Assembly (NCBI GenBank): GCA_017935525.1
Contig: JAGBHJ010000120.1
Location: 1-15,899 of the forward strand
Reading direction: 5' to 3'
Length of the DNA: 15,899 nucleotides
Source of the DNA: Clostridia bacterium
GTDB taxonomy: Bacteria > Bacillota > Clostridia > HGM11327
Part shown: positions 7,139-13,830 of the stretch, piece after piece
Layout of the letters: every line of letters starts with the position of its first letter
Position numbering within the stretch: position 1 is the stretch's first letter
Notes under the pieces: generated by a model
Databases searched by the model: none
The model's input: the letters and a program-made list of their open reading frames with translations, nothing else
Told to the model about the DNA's origin: nothing
Translations under genes and position numbers: made by a program

Positions 7139-8767
7139 TTATTGTATATCCAGCATCGCACCAAGGTGGCGGTTGTCAGCGGTGGGGTTGTGGACAAGGA
7201 TGCCTTTTTGTTCAGCCTCTGTAAATATCATATCACTTAACAACCCAATAAGCCTTTCCAATGAATTACTCTGCAATCCGTTCTGTACTATGTGATCGGG
7301 AATGCTGCCTTCTATCTGTTTTTTCGCATAGTCTAAAACCTCTCGGTACAAAGCCTTTGCCCCGTTAATTTCCGCCGTTAACTCCATAGCTTTTGTACTT
7401 ACGTTTTTGTCATCAACGTCTATATCTTGTATCGCAGTATTCAACACCGCAACTCTGGGGACATATTTTTCTCCATCCCAATTTACATAGCCGTATTCCA
7501 CAAGTCTGTGAACAGCGCTCTCATCCATGGGAGCTCCACCCTTTACCAAAAGCACCAATGCATCCATTTCATCAGTCAATAAATATCCCGGTCTGTGCTT
7601 ATCAAGTTTTATATTGCTGAACACGTACTGTAAAAACCTTGCCTTTGGGAATATTCTTGACTTACTGCCACCATTGAGCCCAACGCCGTGCAAAGCGCCA
7701 ACACTTTCTGTTTTTTCATATCCCACTATATGCCATTTGACTTTATTGGGCACATTATCTACTACTCCGTCTTCTCCTGCAGAAAAACTAAAAAGGAATT
7801 CCGCAAACATACCCCACTTCAGTTCCTCTCTCGTTTGAAATCCATAGTCCCAGTCCGGCATAACCTCATCCATAAGCTCATAGAAAAGTTCAATGGTCTT
7901 ATTAAGCTTTTCAACAATATGCCCTTTTACGTTATCAACCTTATCAACAATACTTGCTACCATATCTGCTGTCAAAATAGCAAAATTAGTAACGTATTCT
8001 CCTCCTTTTTCCGCTAATAGCCCCTCTTTAACAAGAAAAGCCAATTCTTCCTCCATGTATGGCAACGCCACACCCAACTCGATTGCAAGGTCCTGTGCGG
8101 TACAAGGGGCACCATACGCGTGCAGATAAATATTCTTATAGAGTAATCGGTTGATTATCTCCCACCTTTCTCCCTCGTTTCCATAGAATGGTCTTGCATT
8201 CACCAGCATAATATCGCCGGGATCGTAACTTCTTTTTCCAAACTCTCTTGTCATATCCATACCTTCCTTTATCATTTTTCTTGCACGATGTAATTTTGCT
8301 TTTACCGTGCCAATTGGTTGGGACAAATTTTCTGAAATCTGTGACACTGTTATACCGTTAATGTAGTGCTCCACTATGATTTTACGGTAATCACCTCGGA
8401 TAAACGCAAGTTCTCTGCGCATTAAGGCTAACTGTTCCTCGTATTGAAGCTCTTGTAACACGTCTTCACTCTCTTGCATAAGCGGTGTATCTTCATAGTC
8501 CCAGTTCTCCTCTTTATCCCTTTTGAGTTTCTTTTGCTTCGCCCACGCACTATACCTGTTTGACGCTATCTTCCACACCCATGCAGAAAAACTGTTTACT
8601 CCCGAAGCACTTTGCAAAGAGCTCATAACGTTAATGGCAATATCCTGCGTCAATTCCTCTGCCTCATCGGGGGACCCAGTCCTTTTTAAGCAGTAATAGA
8701 ATACTTTTTCAAGATATTCGTTACAAAATACAAGCCAGGCCCGGTATATATTGTCATTGTCATTCAA
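7139..8767 (-). CDS. ECF-type sigma factor with a long C-terminal extension
   Basis: The first 170 residues form an ECF sigma factor: region 2 with YYCLKRTGSPDEAEELTQDI and FSAWVWKIASNRYSAWAKQK, then region 4 with the helix-turn-helix ITVSQISENLSQPIGTVKAK followed by LHRARKMI. A typical ECF factor ends here, but about 360 more residues follow. In the extension a winged-helix-like unit is seen (AQDLAIELGVALPYMEEE, then LVKEGLLAEKGGEYVTN), and a second unit with similar ending (VHRLVEYGYVNWDGEKYVPRV) suggests duplication. I place the start at TTG 8767: GGGAGGG lies about 7 bases upstream, whereas the GTG at 8785 (six residues longer) has no binding site and overlaps the likely promoter. No anti-sigma gene is adjacent, so the extension may be the sensor or regulator. 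It has no membrane segment. Function of the extension is unknown. Confidence 0.85.
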   Translation of the reverse strand: MNDNDNIYRAWLVFCNEYLEKVFYYCLKRTGSPDEAEELTQDIAINVMSSLQSASGVNSFSAWVWKIASNRYSAWAKQKKLKRDKEENWDYEDTPLMQESEDVLQELQYEEQLALMRRELAFIRGDYRKIIVEHYINGITVSQISENLSQPIGTVKAKLHRARKMIKEGMDMTREFGKRSYDPGDIMLVNARPFYGNEGERWEIINRLLYKNIYLHAYGAPCTAQDLAIELGVALPYMEEELAFLVKEGLLAEKGGEYVTNFAILTADMVASIVDKVDNVKGHIVEKLNKTIELFYELMDEVMPDWDYGFQTREELKWGMFAEFLFSFSAGEDGVVDNVPNKVKWHIVGYEKTESVGALHGVGLNGGSKSRIFPKARFLQYVFSNIKLDKHRPGYLLTDEMDALVLLVKGGAPMDESAVHRLVEYGYVNWDGEKYVPRVAVLNTAIQDIDVDDKNVSTKAMELTAEINGAKALYREVLDYAKKQIEGSIPDHIVQNGLQSNSLERLIGLLSDMIFTEAEQKGILVHNPTADNRHLGAMLDIQ

Positions 8768-8786
8768 GTTTATCCCTCCCTTCACC

Positions 8787-8818
8787 TATATAGTGTAAAA
8801 AAAATAACAAAGGTTGCA
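8787..8818 (-). promoter_or_regulatory. Candidate ECF-type promoter of the sigma factor gene
   Basis: On the minus strand TGCAACC (8812-8818) resembles the AAC-containing -35 element of many ECF factors, and CACTATATA (8787-8795) lies 16 bases downstream. No good sigma-A -35 box is present. Self-activation is inferred only. A start near 8780-8785 fits the TTG start chosen for the gene. Confidence 0.35.
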
Positions 8819-8823
8819 TTTAT

Positions 8824-8855
8824 AAAAAAAAGAGACAACTTACTAAAAGTTCTCT
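8824..8855 (-). terminator. Intrinsic terminator after the broken lipoprotein gene
   Basis: Minus-strand stem AGAGAACTT / AAGTT-g-TCTCT with one bulged base, followed by eight T (8824-8831). It closes the metallophosphoesterase-lipoprotein unit, 48 bases after the last stop. Confidence 0.75.
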
Positions 8856-8902
8856 CTTGTGTGCTTGTGTCAGTCGATGCAAACAGCTCGCTGCATCCCA
8901 TA

Positions 8903-9586
8903 TCACTCCACTATCGGTATGCTTTCCACCACGTAGGACTGCCCCACCAAGCTTCCCGAGTACGTACACACGAGGGTGGTGCCGTCTTCCCCGTAAGTAA
9001 AGTAATGATCCGCCGTTCTTTGCCGTTTTATTTTGGATCCTACGGTTTTTGTCACTTGTTTTGTGGCAATATCCACATACTCATAGCAGTTTATATCCCA
9101 ATCGTACAAGATCACATATTGGGAGTTACCATACAGTATCCTCTCGCCGCTATCGCATTGGTACAAAACCTCAGCTTTGCCGATGTCATCATCAAGCTTT
9201 ACAAAGACGTCCCTCTTATGATGCTCCATACTGTTTATCAGGCTCTCTGTGTTACTTTCCGAAAACACCAACACAGCCCACGGCCACATAATATCATGCA
9301 CCGCTATGGAAACATCCCCACTGTCGGGTATGACGTCGCAATCATATTCTCCTTGGATAACGTGGCGGCTATCCTCGGGCATCCACTTCAACCGTTTGAT
9401 ATGAACACCGTCCGAATTCTGCTCTCAGATATAAGAATATGATAAGGTCTCATTCTCCTCCGCCAAAGGGTGGCTTGATGCCAAATTGTGTAAGTAAATG
9501 CTCGTGCCTTTACCGCTTACACAGGAGGAAAACAATTCCAAAGCAAGCATTACGACCCAAGCAAACGCAAAGCTGATCTTTTTCAT
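8903..9586 (-). pseudogene. Lipoprotein gene interrupted by an in-frame TGA
   Basis: ATG at 9586 opens a lipoprotein-type signal peptide: MKKI, a hydrophobic stretch, and a cysteine in LFSSCVSG at about residue 22. The frame reads on through ASSHPLAEENETLSYSYI, meets TGA at 9425-9427 (codon 54), and continues in the same frame for 173 codons to the TGA at 8903. The downstream part alone would have to start at a TTG (9391) without any binding site. The most economical reading is one nonsense change (for example CGA to TGA) in a 227-residue lipoprotein. The downstream part has no stop and keeps a protein-like composition (YVILYDWDINCYEYVDI), so the change is recent or a sequencing error. No known domain recognised. 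It lies 38 bases after the metallophosphoesterase stop, in one transcript. Confidence 0.7.
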
Positions 9587-9624
9587 TTATCCGATCACCG
9601 CCCTCCAAGACCATATGTCCGCCG

Positions 9625-10635
9625 TCATTTTACGATTATTCTTACCACTCTGCCCGCATGGTTGAGATATGCGTTCCCCGGAGAGATAAGCTGGGGGATC
9701 ACCGCATCGTGTATTCCATCCTCATCCGAATAGGTCGCCCTTACCTCGTTATAAAACATGCTGTGCATATGACCGCAGAATATTCCCTTTATAACGTCGG
9801 CGTTCTGCGTAATAAGCCGGTACACCTCAGCCGTTGCATCGTCCATTTTTCCTGCGCCAACGGTACCGTTCTTGTTAAAATCATATTCCGTATCCGCACC
9901 CGAGCTGTACCAAAGCGTGGGGATCGCGCCCTTGCCGTCACGGGGAGATATGGGCTCGTGCATAAAAAGCAAAATTATCTTGTTTTCTGCCCTCGCCTTT
10001 TGGATATCAGCGGCAAGCTTTTCAATCTGAATGTCTAAAAAGCGTGCCCTGCTGTTGTCAATGCACACGCAAATGACCTTGTCTTTTACCGTCCTTGAGT
10101 AATAATGCATATCATGGGGCCAGAATTCCTTCAGCATGGCAAGTCTTTCCTCAAGGGGAAGCATATCGGGCAGACCCGTCTGCATCTGCTTTGTAAGCTC
10201 GTGACCACCAAGCGCCATCATAACGTCGGGGTCGCGCTCCAAAATATGATCTCTGGTCAGCATTATACATCCGTTTGAAAGGTAATCCAATGTATCACCC
10301 GTTACCACAGTCTGGTCTGCGTAACAAGCCACGTCCATGGCATTTATAGCGGACTTTACCGATTCGCCCTCGCTTAACCACTTTCTCTTTTTTCTGGTAG
10401 CCATTGCCTCGCAGTCACCCTCATCCGATATCGAAACGTAATTAAAATGTACGTCCGTTATCTGATCGATCTCAACCGCTTCGCCACCAAGCCCCGACTC
10501 TATCTCCATTTCGATTATATACTGTCCCGTGTAGCCCAGTCTGTAAACCGTAAGAGCGTCACATTGGGCACATTCGGGCACAGGCAATTTGGGCTGCGAG
10601 TAAAACCAATTTCTTGCTGTAAGCTTATCGTCCAT
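9625..10635 (-). CDS. Calcineurin-like metallophosphoesterase
   Basis: A 336-residue protein with the ordered metal-binding motifs of the family: DVH (D61, H63), GD (TGDTLDYL, D114), GGHE (143-146), H226 in LFMHEP, and GHMH (288-291). It should hold two metal ions and cleave phosphomonoesters or phosphodiesters; the substrate cannot be told. The third motif is GGHE where most members have GNHD/E, so the usual Asn ligand is a Gly. An N-terminal 50 residues precede the catalytic domain, and no signal peptide is seen, so it is probably cytoplasmic. The ATG at 10635 has GGAGA 6 bases upstream. It leads a two-gene transcript with the broken lipoprotein gene. Confidence 0.85.
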   Translation of the reverse strand: MDDKLTARNWFYSQPKLPVPECAQCDALTVYRLGYTGQYIIEMEIESGLGGEAVEIDQITDVHFNYVSISDEGDCEAMATRKKRKWLSEGESVKSAINAMDVACYADQTVVTGDTLDYLSNGCIMLTRDHILERDPDVMMALGGHELTKQMQTGLPDMLPLEERLAMLKEFWPHDMHYYSRTVKDKVICVCIDNSRARFLDIQIEKLAADIQKARAENKIILLFMHEPISPRDGKGAIPTLWYSSGADTEYDFNKNGTVGAGKMDDATAEVYRLITQNADVIKGIFCGHMHSMFYNEVRATYSDEDGIHDAVIPQLISPGNAYLNHAGRVVRIIVK

Positions 10636-10670
10636 ATGTATTCTCCGTATGTTTTTGAATTAGTAGTTCA

Positions 10671-10699
10671 ATTATACACAACCGCATTCGGTTTGTCAA
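10671..10699 (-). promoter_or_regulatory. Promoter of the metallophosphoesterase gene
   Basis: Perfect TTGACA (10694-10699) and TATAAT (10671-10676), spacer 17 bases. The spacer holds an imperfect inverted repeat (AACCG / CGGTT) that might be an operator. Confidence 0.9.
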
Positions 10700-10766
10700 G
10701 GGCTTTGAGGGCAGAGTGTTGCCCCAAATGATCAAATTGTTTTCTTAAAAAATGACACACCCAATT

Positions 10767-11249
10767 TCAAGAAAAATATACACTGATTGCAGCTACTATC
10801 GACAGGAAAAGGATCAACAGAGTAAAATATGACTTCCGTTTGCTCCTCTTTCTATACTCCGGTGGTGCCTCACCGCGCAATCCGTACAAGATCGAGCTGA
10901 TTAACGAGACTACCGCTTCCACCAAAAGCAAAGCTGTATTGCAGACAAGCATTGCCTTTGCTATCCACAATTCCATTACGTATAAATGTATTATTCCCAA
11001 GACAAGGGATACCCCCAACCAGGAAATGATCGCAACGTTCCACCAAAAAAGCTTTGCGTCCACCATCTTCCTGAATTTTATATAGAATACGTAAGGTACA
11101 AACATAACGTGAAATATATACTCATTCTGCCGTTTGTTCTTTTTATATACGTACTCGATGCTCCTTCGGAGCTTTAAGTCAATAAAAGCAAATTTGAAGA
11201 GATAATTCAAAAAGACTACTGCCAAAAGAGCCGAAAGGTCAAATTCCAT
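10767..11249 (-). CDS. Small membrane protein of unknown function
   Basis: A 160-residue protein with about four hydrophobic segments: residues 5-23, about 70-90, 95-120 and 142-159. Between the first and second is a basic, Tyr/Lys-rich stretch (LKLRRSIEYVYKKNKRQNEY), and another basic stretch (EYRKRSKRKSY) lies before the last. I chose ATG 11249 (MEFDLSALL) because a consensus promoter overlaps codons of the longer frame that begins at 11321; that longer start cannot be in the transcript. The binding site is modest (GGGG at spacing 7). No intrinsic terminator follows, so read-through towards the metallophosphoesterase gene is possible. I do not recognise the family. Confidence 0.6.
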   Translation of the reverse strand: MEFDLSALLAVVFLNYLFKFAFIDLKLRRSIEYVYKKNKRQNEYIFHVMFVPYVFYIKFRKMVDAKLFWWNVAIISWLGVSLVLGIIHLYVMELWIAKAMLVCNTALLLVEAVVSLISSILYGLRGEAPPEYRKRSKRKSYFTLLILFLSIVAAISVYFS

Positions 11250-11292
11250 AACAATACCCCATTTTACGTTCTCCGTCCCCGGTTTTGATTTT

Positions 11293-11321
11293 ATTATAGA
11301 CGAGGAGACAGCATTTGTCAA
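11293..11321 (-). promoter_or_regulatory. Promoter of the small membrane protein gene
   Basis: Perfect TTGACA (11316-11321) and TATAAT (11293-11298), spacer 17 bases; transcription would start near 11286, about 37 bases before the ATG. Confidence 0.88.
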
Positions 11322-11362
11322 GTGTTTTGCGGGAGTTTTCGGCAGAAATGGGTAATTTTGAT

Positions 11363-11392
11363 AAAAAAAATAACGAAGCGTTTTGCTTCGTT
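11363..11392 (-). terminator. Intrinsic terminator of the methyltransferase gene
   Basis: Perfect 8-bp stem AACGAAGC / GCTTCGTT (11372-11379 and 11385-11392), 5-base loop, then A and eight T on the minus strand. Confidence 0.85.
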
Positions 11393-11425
11393 AAAAAATG
11401 CGCGAAGAGTTAATGCGCGGACACG

Positions 11426-12109
11426 TCAAATTTTACCCGCTCTCACCACGGCAAACATCATTTGCGGAAAGTCCGGCTCGATCACAGTAATGCCTTGCTT
11501 AATTATGACCAGACCGTTTTGCCGTAACTCATTTTCAAAGGTCTGAAAATTAACTATTCTACATGAGGTGCCTGCGATCTGAACTTCTTTCCCCGATTGT
11601 TCATGAATTCGGTTTTGTATGTCAAATGCTGTACGAATATCGCTCTTACGTTCAATAACACCGTCGCCCATAGTGCCTATGAGTGCAATACCATCGGGCT
11701 TCAGATGATCGCGAATGAACGTATAAAAAGAATTTCTGTCGGAATCAAGCACAAGCATATGCACAACGGCAATGGCATAAATGAAATCAAACGTATTATT
11801 CAGACTTTCGGTTACACAGTCAAGAATTTGAAAACGGTCTTTATAAACGGGCATCTTCTCTCTGCAAAAGGAAATTGCTTCCGGAGACACATCGGTTGCC
11901 AAGAGATCAAAGCCCTGCTCAAGCAGTGCGTATGCATCTCTGCCTTCTCCGCACCCGATCTCAAGCAGCTTGTGCTGATGCAAAACAGAAAAATCACGAA
12001 TTGTCTCTGCTACTATAGGGGATGGATTTTCATCAAACCATCGCAATTTCTGTTCATGTACTTGACGATAACGGTCATCATATGCTTCATAATATTCTCG
12101 TTCTTTCAT
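11426..12109 (-). CDS. Class I SAM-dependent methyltransferase
   Basis: A 227-residue soluble protein with the Rossmann-type SAM site: motif I LLEIGCGEGRD (48-58), the acidic end of strand 2 in LLATDVSPEAI (69-79), FDFIYAIAVVHML (107-119) and HLKPDGIALIGT as post-motif III. The substrate cannot be told; small-molecule methyltransferases of this general type are common and poorly defined. The ATG at 12109 follows GGGAGGT at a spacing of about 5. It has its own promoter and terminator. Confidence 0.88.
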   Translation of the reverse strand: MKEREYYEAYDDRYRQVHEQKLRWFDENPSPIVAETIRDFSVLHQHKLLEIGCGEGRDAYALLEQGFDLLATDVSPEAISFCREKMPVYKDRFQILDCVTESLNNTFDFIYAIAVVHMLVLDSDRNSFYTFIRDHLKPDGIALIGTMGDGVIERKSDIRTAFDIQNRIHEQSGKEVQIAGTSCRIVNFQTFENELRQNGLVIIKQGITVIEPDFPQMMFAVVRAGKI

Positions 12110-12173
12110 GTAGCACCTCCCATAAGTAAAATTAGGATTTGTTCGCTTTTACTGTAACGTTCATTGAGTCTGT

Positions 12174-12202
12174 TTTATATAATAAAATCCTTACTTTCGC
12201 AA
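12174..12202 (-). promoter_or_regulatory. Promoter of the methyltransferase gene
   Basis: TTGCGA (12197-12202) and TATAAA (12174-12179), spacer 17 bases. The -35 box lies in the loop of a small hairpin (ATCCTT / AAGGAT, 12187-12206) that is followed by TTTTATTATA and may also act as a weak terminator for the genes upstream. Confidence 0.6.
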
Positions 12203-12222
12203 GGATACAGACCAAAAAAGTA

Positions 12223-12369
12223 TTAACTAGTTCTCCATTGTAATTGACGCAAGTTTCGATCCGAATACTGTTTTTCAAATTGATATCTGTCCCAAACATA
12301 TATCGCATCATAGTCGGTGCTTAAAGATAAAATATACTTTTCCAATCCCTTAAAAGCTGTATATAACAT
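12223..12369 (-). CDS. 48-residue frame coupled to the four-helix-bundle gene
   Basis: Two bases after the stop of the four-helix-bundle gene an ATG (12369) opens a 48-codon frame ending in TAA at 12223. The protein begins MLYTAFKGLEKYILSLS, has STDYDAIYVWDRYQFEKQY in the middle and ends LRQLQWRTS. It is rich in Tyr, Trp, Asp and Gln, with a normal amino-acid mixture and no membrane segment. No own binding site is evident; translation would rely on coupling. It could be a real small partner of the bundle protein or the 3' remnant of a longer gene. I do not recognise it. Confidence 0.4.
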   Translation of the reverse strand: MLYTAFKGLEKYILSLSTDYDAIYVWDRYQFEKQYSDRNLRQLQWRTS

Positions 12370-12371
12370 TC

Positions 12372-12731
12372 TCATTTGTTATCAATATTCACCTTTGCCG
12401 TTTTGCAAGAAGAAACGAGCATCACACGAAGCGTGGCGCATTTATCAGACAGGGTTTTATATTGCTTTTCATCAATATAATTCGTTCTGTGCAGAAGCTC
12501 CAGCCAATAGCCCGTCTCACTTGCCTCATTGAGCGCGATTTCAAGCTTTGAAATAAAATCCTTTTTGCCTTGGGCGTATTGTGCCTCGTGAATATTCGCG
12601 CCAATCGATGTTCCACTTCTGCCGATCTGATTTGCAATTACGGATTCGTGATTAGATTTTAAGAATTTGACAAGGTTAATAATATCAACAGAGAATTCCA
12701 TTGACAAATCACGGAGTTTAGATTCAGCCAT
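12372..12731 (-). CDS. Four-helix-bundle protein (23S rRNA intervening-sequence protein family)
   Basis: A 119-residue, mostly helical protein with the family core QIGRSGTSIGANIHEA followed by KKDFISKLEIALNEASETGY (about 35-75), matching the family first seen in intervening sequences of bacterial 23S rRNA and related to the Avd accessory protein of diversity-generating retroelements. Family members form basic homo-oligomers; their role outside rRNA genes is not established. Here it is a stand-alone chromosomal gene with no rRNA or reverse transcriptase near it. The ATG at 12731 lacks a clear Shine-Dalgarno, and the predicted leader is under 20 bases. Upstream is the hairpin array and tRNA-Pro; downstream a 48-residue frame starts two bases after the stop. 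Confidence 0.9.
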   Translation of the reverse strand: MAESKLRDLSMEFSVDIINLVKFLKSNHESVIANQIGRSGTSIGANIHEAQYAQGKKDFISKLEIALNEASETGYWLELLHRTNYIDEKQYKTLSDKCATLRVMLVSSCKTAKVNIDNK

Positions 12732-12754
12732 AAGAACGCATCGCTTTCTGTTGT

Positions 12755-12783
12755 ATTACAGCATAATTTTGACCGTTTGTAAA
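12755..12783 (-). promoter_or_regulatory. Likely promoter of the four-helix-bundle gene
   Basis: TTTACA (12778-12783) and TGTAAT (12755-12760), each one base off consensus, spacer 17 bases. It lies directly downstream of the hairpin array as read on the minus strand, leaving the array upstream of the transcript. Confidence 0.6.
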
Positions 12784-12785
12784 GA

Positions 12786-12957
12786 GTGGTGTATCGGCTA
12801 CGCCGAAGTGATGTTATACCTACGGCATAGTGATGTATTGCTCCTTTGTCGCAAAGTGATGTGATGTTTGCCCACTTCGCCGTAAGGCGAAGCATCACTC
12901 ACGCAGTGAACATCACTGCCGAAGGTAACATCACTTGCCCGCAAGGGCAAACATCGT
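12786..12957. repeat. Inverted array of small hairpins with GTGATGT linkers
   Basis: Short hairpins are joined by a conserved linker that reads GTGATGT on the left (12808, 12830, 12856, 12861) and flips to (A/G)CATCAC on the right (12892, 12910, 12928). Clear hairpins: TCGGC-tac-GCCGA (12794-12806), TATACC/GGCATA (12815-12829), CTTCGCC-gtaa-GGCGAAG at the centre (12875-12892) and TTGCCC-gcaa-GGGCAA (12935-12950). Hairpin sequences differ while linkers are kept, and left and right linkers can pair with each other. It is not coding and not a CRISPR. Confidence 0.75.
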
Positions 12958-12958
12958 T

Positions 12959-13000
12959 CCAAAACAAAGAGCACTTCATATGAAGTGCTCTTTGTTTTGG
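12959..13000 (-). terminator. 42-bp perfect palindrome acting as tRNA-Pro terminator
   Basis: A perfect palindrome with two 21-base arms and no loop. Read on the minus strand it begins with the CCA end of tRNA-Pro; its GAGCACTTC/GAAGTGCTC core is followed by TTTGTTTT, so it should stop transcription of the tRNA. Confidence 0.75.
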
Positions 13001-13074
13001 TCTGGGTGACAGGAGTTGAACCTGCGACCTCTAGAACCCCATTCAAGCGCGCTACCAAGCTGCGCCACACCCAG
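12998..13074 (-). tRNA. tRNA-Pro (GGG)
   Basis: A complete 77-base cloverleaf with encoded CCA: acceptor CTGGGTG / CACCCAG with A73, D arm GCGC-AGCTTGGTA-GCGC, anticodon loop ATGGGGT with GGG at 34-36, and T arm GCAGG-TTCAACT-CCTGT. The anticodon stem CTTGA / TCTAG has a U29-U41 mismatch; other pairs are sound. It has its own promoter and reads Pro codons CCC and CCU. Confidence 0.95.
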
Positions 13075-13103
13075 ATAAGTAACCATCACGCGATTACTTG
13101 AAT

Positions 13104-13132
13104 ATTATACCACCAATTCTCCTTTTTGTCAA
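13104..13132 (-). promoter_or_regulatory. Promoter of tRNA-Pro
   Basis: Perfect TTGACA (13127-13132) and TATAAT (13104-13109), spacer 17 bases, about 30 bases upstream of the mature tRNA 5' end. Confidence 0.9.
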
Positions 13133-13176
13133 GAGGAAAATTGAGGATCCTGCAATTTATTTGATAATTTCTGCAG

Positions 13177-13830
13177 TCAATCCTTCCACACAAAATTATA
13201 ATTGATGGATTCGCCGCCATCCACAAGGATGTTTTGTCCCGTACAGAATTTATTCGTCACAGTTAAAAAGTACGCCCACTCTGCAATCTCCTCCACCGTT
13301 GCCCAACGCCGCAACGGAGTCTCGTCCATAATCTGCGCCCACAAGTCGGGATCGTTCATCACGCAATCATTGAGGGGGGTAATGACGCCTCCGGGGTCAA
13401 GGCTGTTGCAGGTTGCGCCGTATTGAGCGATGCGCATGGCAACGTTTTTGGTGTACGCCAGCACGCCGCCCTTGCTTGCCGCGTACTCCGGGAATTCCGC
13501 CCCCGTATGGCCGCTGGCAGAGCCTATATTCAACACGGATTTTATCTCAGGCTGAATGGCATATCGCTCCGTAACCCAAATAAGAGCCTTCAGGTTGATG
13601 TTAATGTCATCCTCATTCTGCGTCCCTGCGTTGTTTATGAGTATTTCAACGCCGTCTATCTTCGGCAGGCCGTCCTTATCCCTGACATCACACTGATAAT
13701 GCGTATACGAGGGGTGATTGATGGATGAGGGCTGTCTGTCAATGCCAATAACGTTGTGACCGTTTTCCAAAAAGAGCATAGCGATCCCGCGTCCGATGCC
13801 TTGGGTCGTGCCTGTGATCAAAATTTTCAT
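13177..13830 (-). CDS. Short-chain dehydrogenase/reductase
   Basis: A 217-residue SDR with cofactor motif TGTTQGIG (6-13), NNAG (66-69), a serine in NIGSASG (104 or 106), the YxxxK pair Y116 and K120 in EYAASKGG, and PGG at 146-148. An Asp at the end of strand 2 (IGIDRQ, D31) favours NAD(H) over NADP(H). The substrate is unknown. Length is a little short for a classic SDR (about 250) because the segment before NNAG is short. Its ATG overlaps the stop of the upstream transporter gene (ATGA, 13827-13830), so the two are translationally coupled. It is the last gene of the operon, and no clear intrinsic terminator follows before the tRNA-Pro promoter. Confidence 0.92.
   Translation of the reverse strand: MKILITGTTQGIGRGIAMLFLENGHNVIGIDRQPSSINHPSYTHYQCDVRDKDGLPKIDGVEILINNAGTQNEDDININLKALIWVTERYAIQPEIKSVLNIGSASGHTGAEFPEYAASKGGVLAYTKNVAMRIAQYGATCNSLDPGGVITPLNDCVMNDPDLWAQIMDETPLRRWATVEEIAEWAYFLTVTNKFCTGQNILVDGGESINYNFVWKD

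Noticed and set aside
9425..9427. TGA in the lipoprotein gene as a selenocysteine codon
   Set aside because: No stable hairpin of bacterial SECIS type is evident just downstream, and the setting near the N-terminus of a lipoprotein gives no redox motif.
11250..11321. A 24-residue N-terminal extension of the small membrane protein from ATG 11321
   Set aside because: The promoter -35 and -10 boxes lie within it, so this part would not be transcribed.
12786..12957. CRISPR array
   Set aside because: The repeated unit is only 7 bases, reverses direction at the centre, and the intervening sequences are hairpins, not spacers; no cas gene is present.
12798..13070. A 90-codon minus-strand frame spanning tRNA-Pro and the hairpin array
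   Set aside because: It overlaps a certain tRNA, its palindromic terminator and repetitive non-coding DNA; there is no reason to think it is translated.
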